Origin: Bubalus kerabau
Lineage: Eukaryota > Chordata > Mammalia > Artiodactyla > Bovidae
Direction of reading: 5' to 3'
NCBI RefSeq assembly: GCF_029407905.1
Contig: NC_073627.1
Coordinates: 141,559,697 to 141,623,696 of the forward strand
DNA: 64,000 bases
Below the pieces are notes generated by a model, which did not search any database, was not told where the DNA came from, and saw nothing but the letters and a program-made list of their open reading frames with translations. How positions within the stretch are numbered: position 1 is the stretch's first letter; every line of letters starts with the position of its first letter. Positions 31,150 through 41,489 of the stretch are shown piece by piece. A program made the position numbers and the translations under genes.

Positions 31150-31420
31150 CCTCTAGCCCACCTTTTAAAAAAAAACTGATGTCTAATTGACTTGCAATAT
31201 TATATTAGCTTTCGGTGTATAATATAGTGATTAAATATTTTTATATGTTATAATCACCACAGGGAGTCTAGTTACCACTGGTCACCACATAAAGTTATTC
31301 AATATTATTGTAATAATTCTATATTATGATAACATATTGACTATATGTTATTACAATAATATTGTAATAACTTTCAATATATATATTTAGATTCTATATA
31401 TTCCCAACGCTACACAAACA
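31150..31420 (-). mobile_element. Old L1 3' UTR
   Basis: CTGATGTCTAATTGACTTGC, TTCGGTGTATAATATAGTGA and TAGTTACCACTGGTCACCAC match reverse-oriented L1M 3' UTR. The middle has become an AT-rich inverted repeat. Confidence 0.65.
31292..31373. repeat. AT-rich inverted repeat, ~25-bp arms
   Basis: The left arm 31292-31316 and right arm 31348-31373 are reverse complements apart from one extra base. The spacer is about 31 bp. Cruciform or hairpin formation is possible. Confidence 0.93.
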
Positions 31421-31529
31421 TCCCTAGATTTATATCTCTTGTTCATCTCATTCTTGAATTTTTGCCTCACCCTGCTGCCTTTTTTTGCTGTTATGTACCG
31501 AAATTTATTTTAACAAACTCTTATAGAAT

Positions 31530-32140
31530 CCTAGTCAGTACCAGGCCTTGTACTAAACTTTCATTTTTACAGCAGTGTTAAGTTCACAGTAAAGTTAGTG
31601 AGAAAGTAGAGTTTTCATATAGTCCACACCTGCACAGCCTCCCTAACTATCAACATTCACACTAAATGGTACATTTGTTAAAATCAAGGAAGCTGCACTG
31701 ACATATCTTTATTAGCTAGGGTTTTCTTCCTGACCCAGGGATTGAACCCAGGTCTCCCACACTTCAGGCAGATTCTTTACTATCTGAGCCATGAAGGAAG
31801 CCCTTATGGTTTACATTTTAGCTTAATTCTTGATGCACATTCTATGCATTTTGACAAATGTGGAATGATGCATATCCACCATTATTGTCTCATTTGGACT
31901 ACTTCCACTGCCTTAAATATCCTCTGTAATCCACTTATTCATCTCTCCCCCAGTCCCTAGCAACCAAGGACCTTTTTCTTGTCTCCACAGTTTTGCCTTT
32001 TCCAGAATATCATATATTTGGAATCATACAGCATACAATCTTTTCACACTGGCTTCTTTCACCGAGTTATGTGCATTTAATGAATATTCTTCCATGTCTT
32101 TTTCATGGCTCATTTCTCTTTGGCTTAGAATAACCTTCCA
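31530..32140 (-). mobile_element. L1M 3' UTR, interrupted by a SINE head
   Basis: TTTTTACAGCAGTGTTAAG, ATGGTACATTTGTTAAAATC, GAATGATGCATATCCACC, AGTTTTGCCTTTTCCAGAAT and GGAATCATACAGCATAC follow old L1 on the minus strand. The copy continues on both sides of 31712-31803. Confidence 0.8.
31712..31803 (-). mobile_element. Bov-tA head only
   Basis: Only the tRNA-like head in reverse (CCTGACCCAGGGATTGAACC to GAGCCATGAAGGAAGCCC) inside an L1M. The Bov-A body is absent. Confidence 0.8.
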
Positions 32141-32267
32141 TTGCCTGGATGGACCACAGCTTCTTTCCATGTTGCCTTTTTAAAGACACCCTATACCTTT
32201 TCATCACAGCTAATGTCTTTTCCTATGATTCTACCCCAGCTCATTAGGTTCTCTACCTTATAATTGG

Positions 32268-32825
32268 ACCAGATAGTGTAATGATTAGGAGCCCAGTTTG
32301 TCAACTTGAACCCTCTGTTCATACCTGGGCTCCACTGTCGGTTTCTTTGGGAAGTCATTTAACTTCTCTAGGTTTTACTACCCCAATCTCTAAAGCAGAT
32401 ACTTTATTACTTTCCTCATAAGAATGAAGCAATTAAATGGAATTTGTTGCTACAGTTATTCAGCTGCTAAATCGTATCCGACTCCTTGCAACCCCATGGA
32501 CTGCAGCACACCGGGCTCCCCTGTCCTTCACCATCTCCCAGAGTTTGCTCAAATTCATGTCTATTTCAGTGATGCCATCCAACCATCTAATCCTCTGCCG
32601 TCCCCTTCTCCTATTGCCATTAGTCTTACCCAGCATCAGGGACTTTTCCAACAAGTCAACAAAGTTGACTCTTTGCACCAGGTGGTCAAAGGACTGGTGC
32701 TTCAGCTTCAGCATCAGTCCTTCCAATGAATATTTAGGATTGATTTCCTTTGGGATTGGCAGGTTTGATTAAATGGAATACTACATGTAAAATGCTTAGC
32801 ATAACACATAATGGCCTGTTTTAGG
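32268..32825 (+). mobile_element. MIR SINE split by a BovB insertion
   Basis: The left part (32268-32443) carries GTAATGATTAGGAGCCCAG, CCTGGGCTCCACTGTC and CAATTAAATGG. The right part (32768-32825) carries CATGTAAAATGCTTAGCATA. Joined across the BovB they give one MIR in correct order. Confidence 0.8.
32444..32767 (-). mobile_element. 5'-truncated BovB with perfect 12-bp target duplication
   Basis: A BovB 3' end inserted in MIR. ATTAAATGGAAT is repeated exactly at 32432-32443 and 32768-32779. Confidence 0.96.
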
Positions 32826-33870
32826 AAACCAAAAATTGTTTGGGTGATTTTCTTCTGAATCTCAAATGATGTGATTTGAGAAGTGTGCTCCTCTAAGGTT
32901 TCTGGAAGTTGTTCTGTGTGTCTGCCATGTTACTCCACATACACGGAGAAATTATGAAGACATATATTGTCACCTAGCAACATTGCAATAGTAGAGAACA
33001 GCACCAAGGAACTTGCTTTGTTATTCAAAGTGTTAAATTCTATGTGGGTTAAGATGAAAATTCCATGTCTGAGCAATGCCAATAATCAAAATTAATTCAC
33101 AGAGAGGTAATGAGCCTAAATACATGCAACAATTTGCTAGACTTACACAGCACTTGACAAATCAATTATAACCCATTTCCACATTGTGTAGTCATGGTCC
33201 AGGTGTTCACATCAAATCAATAATGAGGAGATGTCATTTAGCCCCATCAAAGCCTCCCATCAGGGCCTTGATAGCACCAACTTCAAGGAAACTAGAAACC
33301 TACAATCTTTGCAGCTGAAATGTCTCCTCAAAACACATCTGAGTGAGTGCAGTTAATGACAGCCATCACAAACAAATAGCTTTAAAATGTCTGTGAATGG
33401 CATGCCACTTCCTGACTGTGGATCAACCCAATTAAAACATCAGCTGTAAAACATTTGCTATGCACCTTGACAGGAAATGCGGAACTGAATAATAATTGTG
33501 TAATTTGTTGGATATGGTTATAAAAAACAACTCTTTGGGGTTTCTAGATTCTGAAGAGCTAGTGAATAAAACTGTATAGCCTTTGGGAGTTCAGCAAACA
33601 TATTACAGAGGTCTGGCAAGTTTTAAATATCAAAAAGCTCTTTCTGACTCTTTGGCCAACTTGATCCTTTCTCCAAAAGCTTTGTTACTTAAACTGCATG
33701 TGACGAAATAGAAAGAATACATCTAGATGTTTGAAAGGCAATTATCCCTTCATGCAAAAAAAAAATATTCATCTATGAATTTTGAGAAATTAATTGAGAG
33801 ATGTATTAATGTTCAAAAAGTTGTGAGTGCAGAATCAAGTTGAAAACAATAAATTAATAAATAGTAACCT
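32826..33870. other. Repeat-free island, candidate conserved noncoding DNA
   Basis: About 1 kb with no recognised transposable element in a window where insertions are otherwise dense. TAAT/ATTA cores typical of homeodomain sites recur (AGTTAATGACAG, CCCAATTAAAACATC, AATAATAATTGTGTAAT). No open frame with a known motif. Regulatory function is inference only. Confidence 0.4.
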
Positions 33871-33871
33871 A

Positions 33872-34082
33872 ATTGCGGCACTAGTGGTAAAGAACCCGCC
33901 TGCCAATGCAGGAGACATAAGAGACTTGGGTTCTATCCCTGGGTAGGGAAGATCCCCTGGAGTAGGAAATGGCAACCCATTCCAATATTCTTGCCTGGAG
34001 AATCCCATGGACAGAGGAGCCTGGTGGGCTACAGTCCGTGGGGTCACAAAGAGCTGGACATGGCTAAAGTGACTTATCACAC
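33872..34082 (+). mobile_element. Bov-tA SINE
   Basis: Bov-tA whose first bases are altered (GCGGCACTAGTGGTAAAG) but with complete box-B-like and Bov-A parts. Ends GACTTATCACACCC. Confidence 0.9.
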
Positions 34083-34945
34083 CCAAACTAATAGGATATA
34101 GAGAGTGGAACAGAGAGGTATATAAATAGTGTCTTTAAACTGAAAATGAATTTGTTAATTAGCAAGGAAATTGCTGTCCGGCAGATGTTGTCTTATTTAA
34201 AGAACAGACCATACGAGCACTGTTGGAGAAAAGTGTCAGTTTGTTTAGGGAACTGAGTCTTTGAATGTGCAGAGGTTAGTCTGTTGAACTTCAGTTATCA
34301 AAGAAAGAAATAATGGTTTCCAAAGCAATGAGACCCAAGCCATTTTAGAAGTAAATGTTGAAACCAAAGGATAATTGCAGTATTTATTTGAAATTAATTT
34401 ATTTTCACACCAAACCATACATTGAGAAAAGATGGTGATCATCCTCATGGTATAATTTTAAGCAGTACAGAAAAGACCTTTATTTCAAAAATCTGAAACA
34501 TAGGGTATGGCCTGATGTATTCCCTCCATCTTTACTGAGTTTTCTGCCAACTAGAGATTCACAAAGGTTCCTACATGGTCTTATTTCAAACATCATAACT
34601 AGTTGAGAGTGTAGATCAATCGCCTGCTAGTCTTGCATGCTTACAGGGAACTAGTTCATTTATAGTAATATTAATACCTCCTAGTACCTAACTAAGATGA
34701 GGTAACCAGAGGGACAGGGGGTTTCATGTGGGTAAAATGGGACAGAGGAGATAATTTGGAACTTGAAAAACATTTAAACAAGGCTAGTCTAGGCACAGTT
34801 TCATAATGGGAATGTTAGTCCAGTCAATTAGAAAACAAAGATGACAAGACACATTGTAGGAATGGATGGAGAAAAACCTAAGAGAATTAAGAAGATGGAT
34901 ATGGCACTGAGATGGTTGGATGGGTTTCAAAAATAAATGGCAACT
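34083..34945. other. Repeat-free island
   Basis: About 860 bp with no recognised repeat. ATTA-type motifs recur (TTGTTAATTAGCAAG, AAATTAATTTATTTTC). Together with 32826-33870 this is the least invaded part of the window. No coding motif. Confidence 0.4.
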
Positions 34946-35480
34946 ATTTGCAGCAACATGGATGCACCTAGAGATTGTCATACTGAGTGAAGTCAGACAG
35001 AGAAAGAGAAATGTCGTATGATACTGCCTATATGTGGAATCTAGAAAGGAATGACACAAATGAACTTATGTATAAAACAAACAAACTAAAAAACTCACAG
35101 ACTTAGAGAATGAACTTGTGGCTACCAGCGGGGAAGGGTGGGGAGGAGGGATAGTTAGGGAGTTTGGGATCAACATGTATACATTGCTATATTTTAAATG
35201 GATAACCAACAAGGACTTTCCTGGTGGCTCCACTGGTAAAGAATCTGCCAGCAGTGCGGGAGACCTGGGTTCAATCCCTGGGCTGGGAAGAGCCCTGGAG
35301 GAGGGCATGGCAACCCACTCCAGTATTCTTGCCTGGAGAATCCCCATGGACAGAGGAGCCTGGTGGGCTACAGTCCATGGGGGTCACAAATAGTCGGACA
35401 CGACTGAGCGACTAAGCACACAGCACAACCAACAAGGACCTACTGTACTGCACATATATATAAAGTAAAAAAAAGGAAAC
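34946..35480 (+). mobile_element. Ruminant L1 3' UTR, interrupted by Bov-tA
   Basis: GCAGCAACATGGATGCACC, GAAGTCAGACAGAGAAAG, the GGGAAGGGTGGGGAGG tract and GATAACCAACAAGGAC, continuing after the SINE as CTACTGTACTGCACA. Confidence 0.88.
35217..35426 (+). mobile_element. Bov-tA SINE with perfect 13-bp target duplication
   Basis: AACCAACAAGGAC, part of the host L1, is repeated exactly at 35204-35216 and 35427-35439. Confidence 0.96.
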
Positions 35481-35489
35481 TACTAACAA

Positions 35490-35702
35490 CTGAGATTTTA
35501 TTGTTTTACTATTTATGTATGTATGTATTTCTGGCCAAGTTGGGTCTTAGTTACAGCACTCAGGTTTCTCTCTAGCTGTGGCTCTGGGGCTTAGCTGCCT
35601 CTCATCATGTGGGATCTTGTTTCCCTGATCAGGGATCAAACCCACATCCATTGCATTGAAAGGCAGATTCTTAACCACTGGACCACCAGGGACATTCCCT
35701 AG
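35490..35702 (-). mobile_element. CHR-type SINE
   Basis: T-rich tail with GTATGTATGTAT, then CTCAGGTTTCTCTCTAGCTG, CCCTGATCAGGGATCAAACC and the head CACTGGACCACCAGGGA. Confidence 0.87.
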
Positions 35703-35840
35703 AGTATGATAATTTTAAAACCAGACGGGAAAGGATGATACAAATCTCTTAGGCAATGTCTTCACCTCATTTTACTCTTACTATTACAGCATAATGTTGT
35801 TTCTTTAGGTGTTTGATATGAAATGTCACAGAGAATGCCT

Positions 35841-36117
35841 GTTGCTGCTGCTGCTAAGTCGCTTTAGTCGTGTCCAACTCTGTGCGACCCCATAGACAGC
35901 AGCCCACCAGGCCCCGCCGTCCCTGGGATTCTCCAGGCAAGAACACTGGAGTGGGTTGCCATTTCCTTCTCCAGTGCATAAAAGTGAAAAGTGAAAGTGA
36001 AGGCGCTCAGTCGTGTCTGACTCTTAGCTACCCCATGGACTGCAGCCTACCAGGCTCCCCCGTCCATGGGATTTTCCAGGCAAGAGTACTGGAGTGGGGT
36101 GCCATTGCCTTCTCCTG
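35841..36117 (-). mobile_element. BOV-A2 SINE with perfect 13-bp target duplication
   Basis: Complete reverse dimer. ACAGAGAATGCCT is repeated exactly at 35828-35840 and 36118-36130. The linker at 35981-36001 has an AAAGTGAAAAGTGAAAGTGA array. Confidence 0.96.
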
Positions 36118-36130
36118 ACAGAGAATGCCT

Positions 36131-36785
36131 AGTAGAGTCAAAAGGAGGTACAGGTATCTTGTTATCTGGGGATCCCTGACTAATACCACATGGTCCATAA
36201 AAGTGAACAAGGTCCCTCCTCTAACTCCCACTAGCATTTTACATGACCCAGTCCTCCAATTATCATTCTTGGACTCTCTGCCAAGTCTCTGTGGTCGTTT
36301 CAAAAAACAACATCCAAATTTTAAAGCCTGTATCTATAGAACCTGCAGGGGTGGAAACTCTGCTAAGTTCTCAAGCTTTCCTGCTCGCTCACTGGGGACA
36401 TGTTTAGTTTTCTTTGCTCTCCAGCTTGCCAAGTATCCACGGCACCTAACCACAAATGAAAAAGGCAATTCACTCTAATCAGATGCTCAAGCCAACCAAG
36501 TTTCCCAGGCAGCCTTGGAGCCATCAAAATGGCCTTGAAGTTCAGGGTCATGCCTTTTGGAAAATAGCATGTAGAACTCAAAACCCTCACATTCTGTCAG
36601 TGTACATCATGCTCAAAGCCTTTGGAAAGGATCACAGAAAAGCCAGGCAACAAAAGAACTGTTCTTCCTTTTAATCCCAATCATTTATTCCTTCAAACAA
36701 CACCAACCACTATTCACCTAACAAGGAGAGTTCCTATTTACTTGAGAAAGTTCCGCATCTATTTTGAAATTGCTTACAACTTGTA
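36131..36785. other. Single-copy-looking DNA
   Basis: About 650 bp. A few overlapping short frames occur but carry no recognised domain. No repeat family recognised. Confidence 0.4.
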
Positions 36786-36814
36786 TTTCTTCTCTTTCCC
36801 TCTCGACAGTGATG

Positions 36815-36929
36815 TCTTTATTGCAGCACATGGGCTCCTGGTTGCAGTGTGCAGGCTTCTCTGGGGATCGAATCAGCATCTCCTGCATTGGCAGATGGAT
36901 TTTTAACCACTGGATCACCAGGGAAGTCC
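36815..36929 (-). mobile_element. CHR-type SINE, partial
   Basis: Short reverse copy with CTGGTTGCAGTGTGCAGG, GGATCGAATCAGCATC and CACTGGATCACCAGGGAAGTCC. ACAACTTGTATTTCTTCTCT at the left and ACAGCTTGTATTCCTTCTCT at the right are a diverged target duplication. Confidence 0.85.
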
Positions 36930-36984
36930 TGACAGCTTGTATTCCTTCTCTTATTTCCTTCTTCATTCCTACTCTTTCAGCATC

Positions 36985-37200
36985 ACTTCCACAAACATTT
37001 ATTTGGAGGCCATCAAGTGCTAGATCCTGGAAAATGAGTGGTGGTGCAAAGATAAATAGAATATTTTATGCGTTGAGGGGATTCACCACTTATAATGGAA
37101 AGAACAGAATGCAAAGATAAAATTAAAATACATGATAAATGCTGGGGCAATAAAGGTGTTCAAGGTGGAAACAGATGTTAGCTGCCCTGAGAGAGTCAGA
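36985..37200 (+). mobile_element. L2 LINE fragment (probable)
   Basis: CCACAAACATTTATTTGGAG, CAAGTGCTAGATCCTGG and ACATGATAAATGCTGGGGC follow L2 3' order. Confidence 0.6.
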
Positions 37201-37261
37201 GACACTGCACAAAACTGGTGGTATTTATTTTGTTTTGTTGTTTGTTTTTTGCTAAGCAGTT

Positions 37262-37935
37262 ACCAAGTAATTTTTATTTTTTAATCTTTATTGGAGTATA
37301 GTTGCTGTACAAAGTTTTGTATTTTTCAAATTATGAAAGTATGATAACATATTTACAGAAGATTTGGAAAACAGAGAACAAAGTTGTTATACAATATTTT
37401 GCTAGTTTCTATTGTACAGAAAAGTGAATCTGTATTATGTATCCATATATATCCTCTTTTTTGGGTTTCTTTCCCTTTTAGGTCACCAGAGAACACTGAG
37501 TAGAGTTCCCTGTGCTATATACTAGGTTCTCAGTAGTTATCTATTTTGTACATAGTATCAATGGTACGTACATGTCAATCCCAATCTTCCCTAATCTTCC
37601 CACCCCATCCCTCTCCCCCTCTCTCAGCATCTATACATTTGTTCTCTACACCTGTGTCTCTGTTTCTGCTTTGTAAATAAGATTACCTGTGGGACTTCCC
37701 AGGTGGCACTAGTGATAAAGAATCCACCTGCCAATGTAGGAGACCAAGAAACAGGAGTTCGATCTCTAGGTCAGAAAGATCCTCTGGAGTAGGAAGTGGT
37801 AAACCACTCCAGTATTCTTGCCTGGAGAATCCCATGAACAGAGGAGCCTAGTGGGCTAAAGTCCTTGGGGCTGCAAAGAGTTGGACATGACTGAGCAACT
37901 GAGCATGCAAATAAGATCATCTATACCAAACTGGT
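37262..37935 (-). mobile_element. Ruminant L1 3' UTR, interrupted by Bov-tA
   Basis: ATCTTTATTGGAGTATAGTTG, AGAACACTGAGTAGAGTTCC, TCAATCCCAATCTTCCC and TGTGTCTCTGTTTCTGCTTTG are the reverse L1 3' end. A short foreign AT-rich block lies near 37320-37385. After the SINE the L1 goes on (AATAAGATCATCTATACC). Confidence 0.82.
37691..37907 (+). mobile_element. Bov-tA SINE
   Basis: Full plus Bov-tA. AAATAAGAT lies at both edges as a target duplication taken from the host L1. Confidence 0.93.
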
Positions 37936-38485
37936 GATGTTTGGAGGAAAGTGGTTCTCTTGGAAGTGCTGATTTTATCTGCTCCCTCTCGCCTCTCTCC
38001 CACATTCATTGTGGATACCTTAGAGTGGAAGTGTCAGCTCTTGCCTGCTTCTTAGAGAAGCCACCTCATCCTTGTTCCTGGAGTACAGCTGCTCCCATCT
38101 CCATTCCTGTCACAGGTGCCTGAGCCACTGGCCAAATAAACAGGAGACGACAAGACAGAGAGGAGGAAGGAGCTCGGTGGTGGATCATGAGTCCTTCTCC
38201 TGGGTGAGAACAGCCTTGAAGTTAACAACTGATTGTGTAAGTGGCTAGAATGCACTGGTGCACAGAGAGGAGCAGACCTGCAAAGCCAGGAGGTGCCCGA
38301 ATGAGAGTTCAGAGAAGAACCTCCCCTCCCACACCAGGGCCCTCTGTCCTTCCAACAACTGAGTTCTGGATGCTGGTTTTGCTTCACGTGGGCTTCTGGG
38401 AATGGGTTTCTGTTCTTTGCAACTGAACATTTTTTATTTACTTTCAAATCCTTGAACCCCTGACTTCTACCCTGTACATTGAAGC
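37936..38485. other. Single-copy-looking DNA
   Basis: About 550 bp, somewhat GC-richer than average. No repeat or known coding motif. Long frames spanning it run into the SINE and are not convincing. Confidence 0.4.
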
Positions 38486-38486
38486 A

Positions 38487-38702
38487 TTGTATGTGTGCAC
38501 TCAGTTGTGTCCAACTCTTTGTGACCCTATGGACTGTAGCCCACCAGGCTCCTTTGTCCATGGGATTCTCCAGGCAAGAATACTGGAGAGGGTTGCCATT
38601 CTTTCCTCCAGGTGGTCTTCCCCATCCAGGGATCAAACCTGTATCTCTTGCATCTCCTGCATTGGCAGGCAGATTCTTTACCACTGTGCCACCTGGGTGA
38701 CA
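38487..38702 (-). mobile_element. Bov-tA SINE
   Basis: Full reverse Bov-tA from TGTATGTGTGCACTCAGTTG to CACTGTGCCACCTGGGTGA. ACATTGAA occurs near both sides. Confidence 0.92.
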
Positions 38703-39479
38703 CATTGAACTTTTATGTATACTATAAGCCTCCATACTTTAAACAAAAAACAACAACAACATCATTTGACAGTGATGATGTGAGAGAAACAGGATGAACA
38801 AAAAGGGACACATCCGAAAGCACCATCAGGATAAAGTTGGGGGAAGTAGACTGGAGAAGGAAGATGATACTGAATGAGGAAAAGATCCAGTCAGAAAATC
38901 ATCATGCTTTTGAGCATTTAAATGGTCTTATGATGTGTGCAGTACCAGCAGAAAAAGCCAGGCTTTTCTCTGGCTCCTAGAGCTATGGGTAGTTTTATTT
39001 TCCTTCTTCATTTCTGTTGTCCAAATATTCTACAATGTGCATGCATTTTGTACTAAAAATCCATTATTTTAAGAAAATAATCTTTCAACCCTTTAAAAGA
39101 ATAATGCCTCAGAGAATGTCATGTCAACTAAAATATTTTGATGATCTAACTAAGAGAACACAAAATAATTTTGCCCCCAAAAGGTCATTCCTGATTGGAA
39201 GCAGACAGCACAGTAAGGCGTAAGTTTGGGAATGAGAGCTGGGGCCTGAGGGGGAGGGAAATGGCCCCACATGGAGTAGAGGGTGCTGGAAGCTAGGACA
39301 CCCCTCTCGCTGTGCCTTCATCTGGGCTCTGAGAAGACTGTGGCTGTCTTCACTGGAGCTCACATGGCCCTTGCTTCCCTTTCTAAAGACACACCAACCT
39401 GTATCATAACCCTCTAGTCCAAAACCCTGGCCTCCTGCAGCCAGCAAGTCCAGGTCACAGCTATTTCTCTGCCCCACTT
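38703..39479. other. Single-copy-looking DNA
   Basis: About 780 bp. The region around 38985-39080 resembles an unnamed old repeat 3' end. It finishes in a pyrimidine-rich run leading to TTTGCAG at the BovB edge. No coding motif. Confidence 0.35.
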
Positions 39480-40265
39480 TTCTTTGCAGATGACACCACC
39501 CTTATGGCAGAAAGTGAAGAGGAACTAAAAAGCCTCTTGATGAAAGTGAAAGAGGAGAGTGAAAAAGTTGGCTTAAAGCTCGACATTCAGAAAACAGAGA
39601 TCATGGCCTCTGGTCCCATCACTTCATGGGAAATAGATGGGGAAACAGTGGAAATAGTGCCAGACTTTATTTTGGGGGGGGCTCCAAAATCACTGCAGAT
39701 GGTGACTGCAGCCATGAAATTAAAAGATGCTTACTCCTTGGAAGAAAAGTTATGACCAACATAGATAGCATATTCAAAAGCAGAGACATTACTTTGCCAA
39801 CAAAGGTCCATCTAATCAAGGCTATGGTTTTTCCTGTGGTCATGTATGGATGTGAGAGTTGGACTGTGAAGAAGGCTGAGTGCCGAAGAATTGATGCTTC
39901 TGAAGTGTGGTGTTGGAGAAGACTCTTGAGAGTCCCTTGGACTGCAAGGAGATCCAACCAGTCCATTCTGAAGGAGATCAGCCCTGGGATTTCTTTGGAA
40001 GGAATGATGCTAAAGCTGAAACTCCAGTACTTTGGCCACCTCGTGCAAAGAGTTGACTCATTGGAAAAGACTGATGCTGGGAGGGATTGGGGGCAGGAGG
40101 AGAAGGGGACGACAGAGGATGAGATGGTTGGATAGCATCACTGACTTGATGGACGTGAGTCTGAGTGAACTCTGGGAGTTGGTGATGGACAGGGAGGCCT
40201 GGCATGCTGTGATTCATGGGGTCTCAAAGAGTCGGACATGACTGAGTGACTGAACTGAACTAAAC
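39480..40265 (+). mobile_element. 5'-truncated BovB, starting at the catalytic box
   Basis: The copy begins within the YADD codons (TGCAGATGACACCACCCTT) and reaches the BovB 3' end, with the tail ACTGAACTGAACTAAACT. No target duplication could be read. Confidence 0.94.
39486..40241 (+). pseudogene. BovB reverse transcriptase C-terminal half, frameshifted
   Basis: The first frame reads DDTTLMAESEEELKSLLMK and continues to DFIL. A G-rich insertion (eight G at about 39674-39681) then shifts the frame. The second frame continues with ITADGDCSHEIKR and VFPVVMYGCESWTVKKAECR. It ends early after another small deletion near 40070. The palm catalytic box lacks its first residues and the fingers are absent, so no enzyme can be made. 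Confidence 0.9.
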
Positions 40266-40328
40266 TCTCCTTTGGGGTATCTGTAGCGAGACACAGAAAT
40301 ACTTCAGAAAATGACTCAAGTCTAGGGT

Positions 40329-40367
40329 GTCACTTTTCAGCCTTTTCGCTAGGGTCAAGTGTAGTAT
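40329..40367 (+). pseudogene. U2 snRNA 5' fragment
   Basis: The 39 bases match the first 39 nucleotides of U2 spliceosomal RNA with seven differences. The last 13 (TCAAGTGTAGTAT), which include the branch-site-pairing GTAGTA, are exact. The match starts at U2 nucleotide 1. It is followed without a gap by Bov-tA. Too short to function. Confidence 0.82.
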
Positions 40368-40592
40368 GCTTTCCATGTGGCTCAGTGGTAAAGAATGCGC
40401 CTGCCTATGTAGATGGCTCAAGAGATGCAGGTTCGATCCCTGGGTGGGGAAGATCCCCCAGAAGAGGAAATGGCAACCCACTCCAGTATTCTTGTCTGGA
40501 GAATCCCATGGACAGAAGAACCTGGCAGGCTACAGTCCAGTCCAGTCCATGGGGTCACAAAGAGTCAGACATAACTTAGAGACTAAACAACA
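40368..40592 (+). mobile_element. Bov-tA SINE joined to U2 fragment
   Basis: Bov-tA starting GCTTTCCATGTGGCTCAG with an extra block in the head (GTAGATGGCTCAAGAG) and a small tandem duplication (CAGTCCAGTCCAGTCC). Its first base directly follows the U2 piece. Confidence 0.92.
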
Positions 40593-40649
40593 GCCCACCT
40601 ATATTGTCTAATCATTGAGATGGTGCCTCTGAGCTTTAATGTCAGTGTA

Positions 40650-41372
40650 TTCAGTTCTCTAGAAAAACAGAACCAATAGGAGGAATATAGATATAGATAG
40701 ATATAGGTATAGATAGATATGTAAAAATTGTATATGTTATAAATTGTTATAAGGAATTCGCTTACATGTTATGGAGGCTGAGAATCCCCATGATCTGCCA
40801 TCTGCAAGCTGGATGGATACATGAAGCCTGGGTGGTTGTGTAGTTGTGGTCTGTCTGAAGGTCTAGGAACCAGGAGAGCCTGTGATGTAAGTTCAGATCC
40901 AAGGGCAGAGGAGATGGACGTTCCAGCTCAGTCAGGCAGATAGTGGCTCCCTCCTCTCTCCACCTTTTTGTTTTATTCAGATCCTCAACAGATTGGATGG
41001 TGCCCACCCACCTTAGGGAGGGCCATCTGCTCTTCTCAGTCTGTCCTTCCTAATGCTCATCTCAGGACTTTCCTGGCAGTCCAGTGGTGAAGACTCCGCC
41101 TTCCAATGCAAGGGCTGTGGGTTCAAACCTAGTTGGGAAACAAAATTCCCAGGTGCTTCAGGGCCAAAATACCAAAACATGAAACAGAAGCAATATTGTA
41201 ACAAATTCAATAAAGGCTTTAAAAACAGTCCAAATCAAAGAAAATCTTAATTAAAAATAATTCTCATCTCCTCCAAAGACATCCTCATAGACACACCCAT
41301 AATTAATGTTTAACCAATTATCTGGGCATCCCATAGACCAGTGAAGATGACGCATAAACCTAAGCATCACCA
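40650..41372 (-). mobile_element. MLT2-type ERVL LTR, split by a CHR SINE
   Basis: Reverse LTR: GTTCTCTAGAAAAACAGAAC with a GATA-rich run, ATGGAGGCTGAGAATCCC, TTTTTGTTTTATTCAGATCC, CAGATTGGATGGTGCCCACC, then after the SINE CATAGACACACCCATAATTA and TATCTGGGCATCCCATAG. Ancient and noncoding. Confidence 0.8.
41064..41262 (+). mobile_element. CHR-type SINE with target duplication
   Basis: Same subfamily as 26969-27150 (AATATTGTAACAAATTCAAT tail). CTCATCTC is repeated at 41056-41063 and 41263-41270. The host LTR continues across it. Confidence 0.9.
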
Positions 41373-41489
41373 ATAACTTTAATTACTACTGGGAATTAAC
41401 AGCAAACAGTGAACAGTTCCCAAGTGTAGATCTGGGACTCAGATCACATATATCTTCCCAGGAGAGAAAGATCAGAAAGACCAGAGATA

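Noticed and set aside
38052..38735. 227-codon minus-strand frame
   Set aside because: The first third is Bov-tA and the rest shows no known domain; probably chance.
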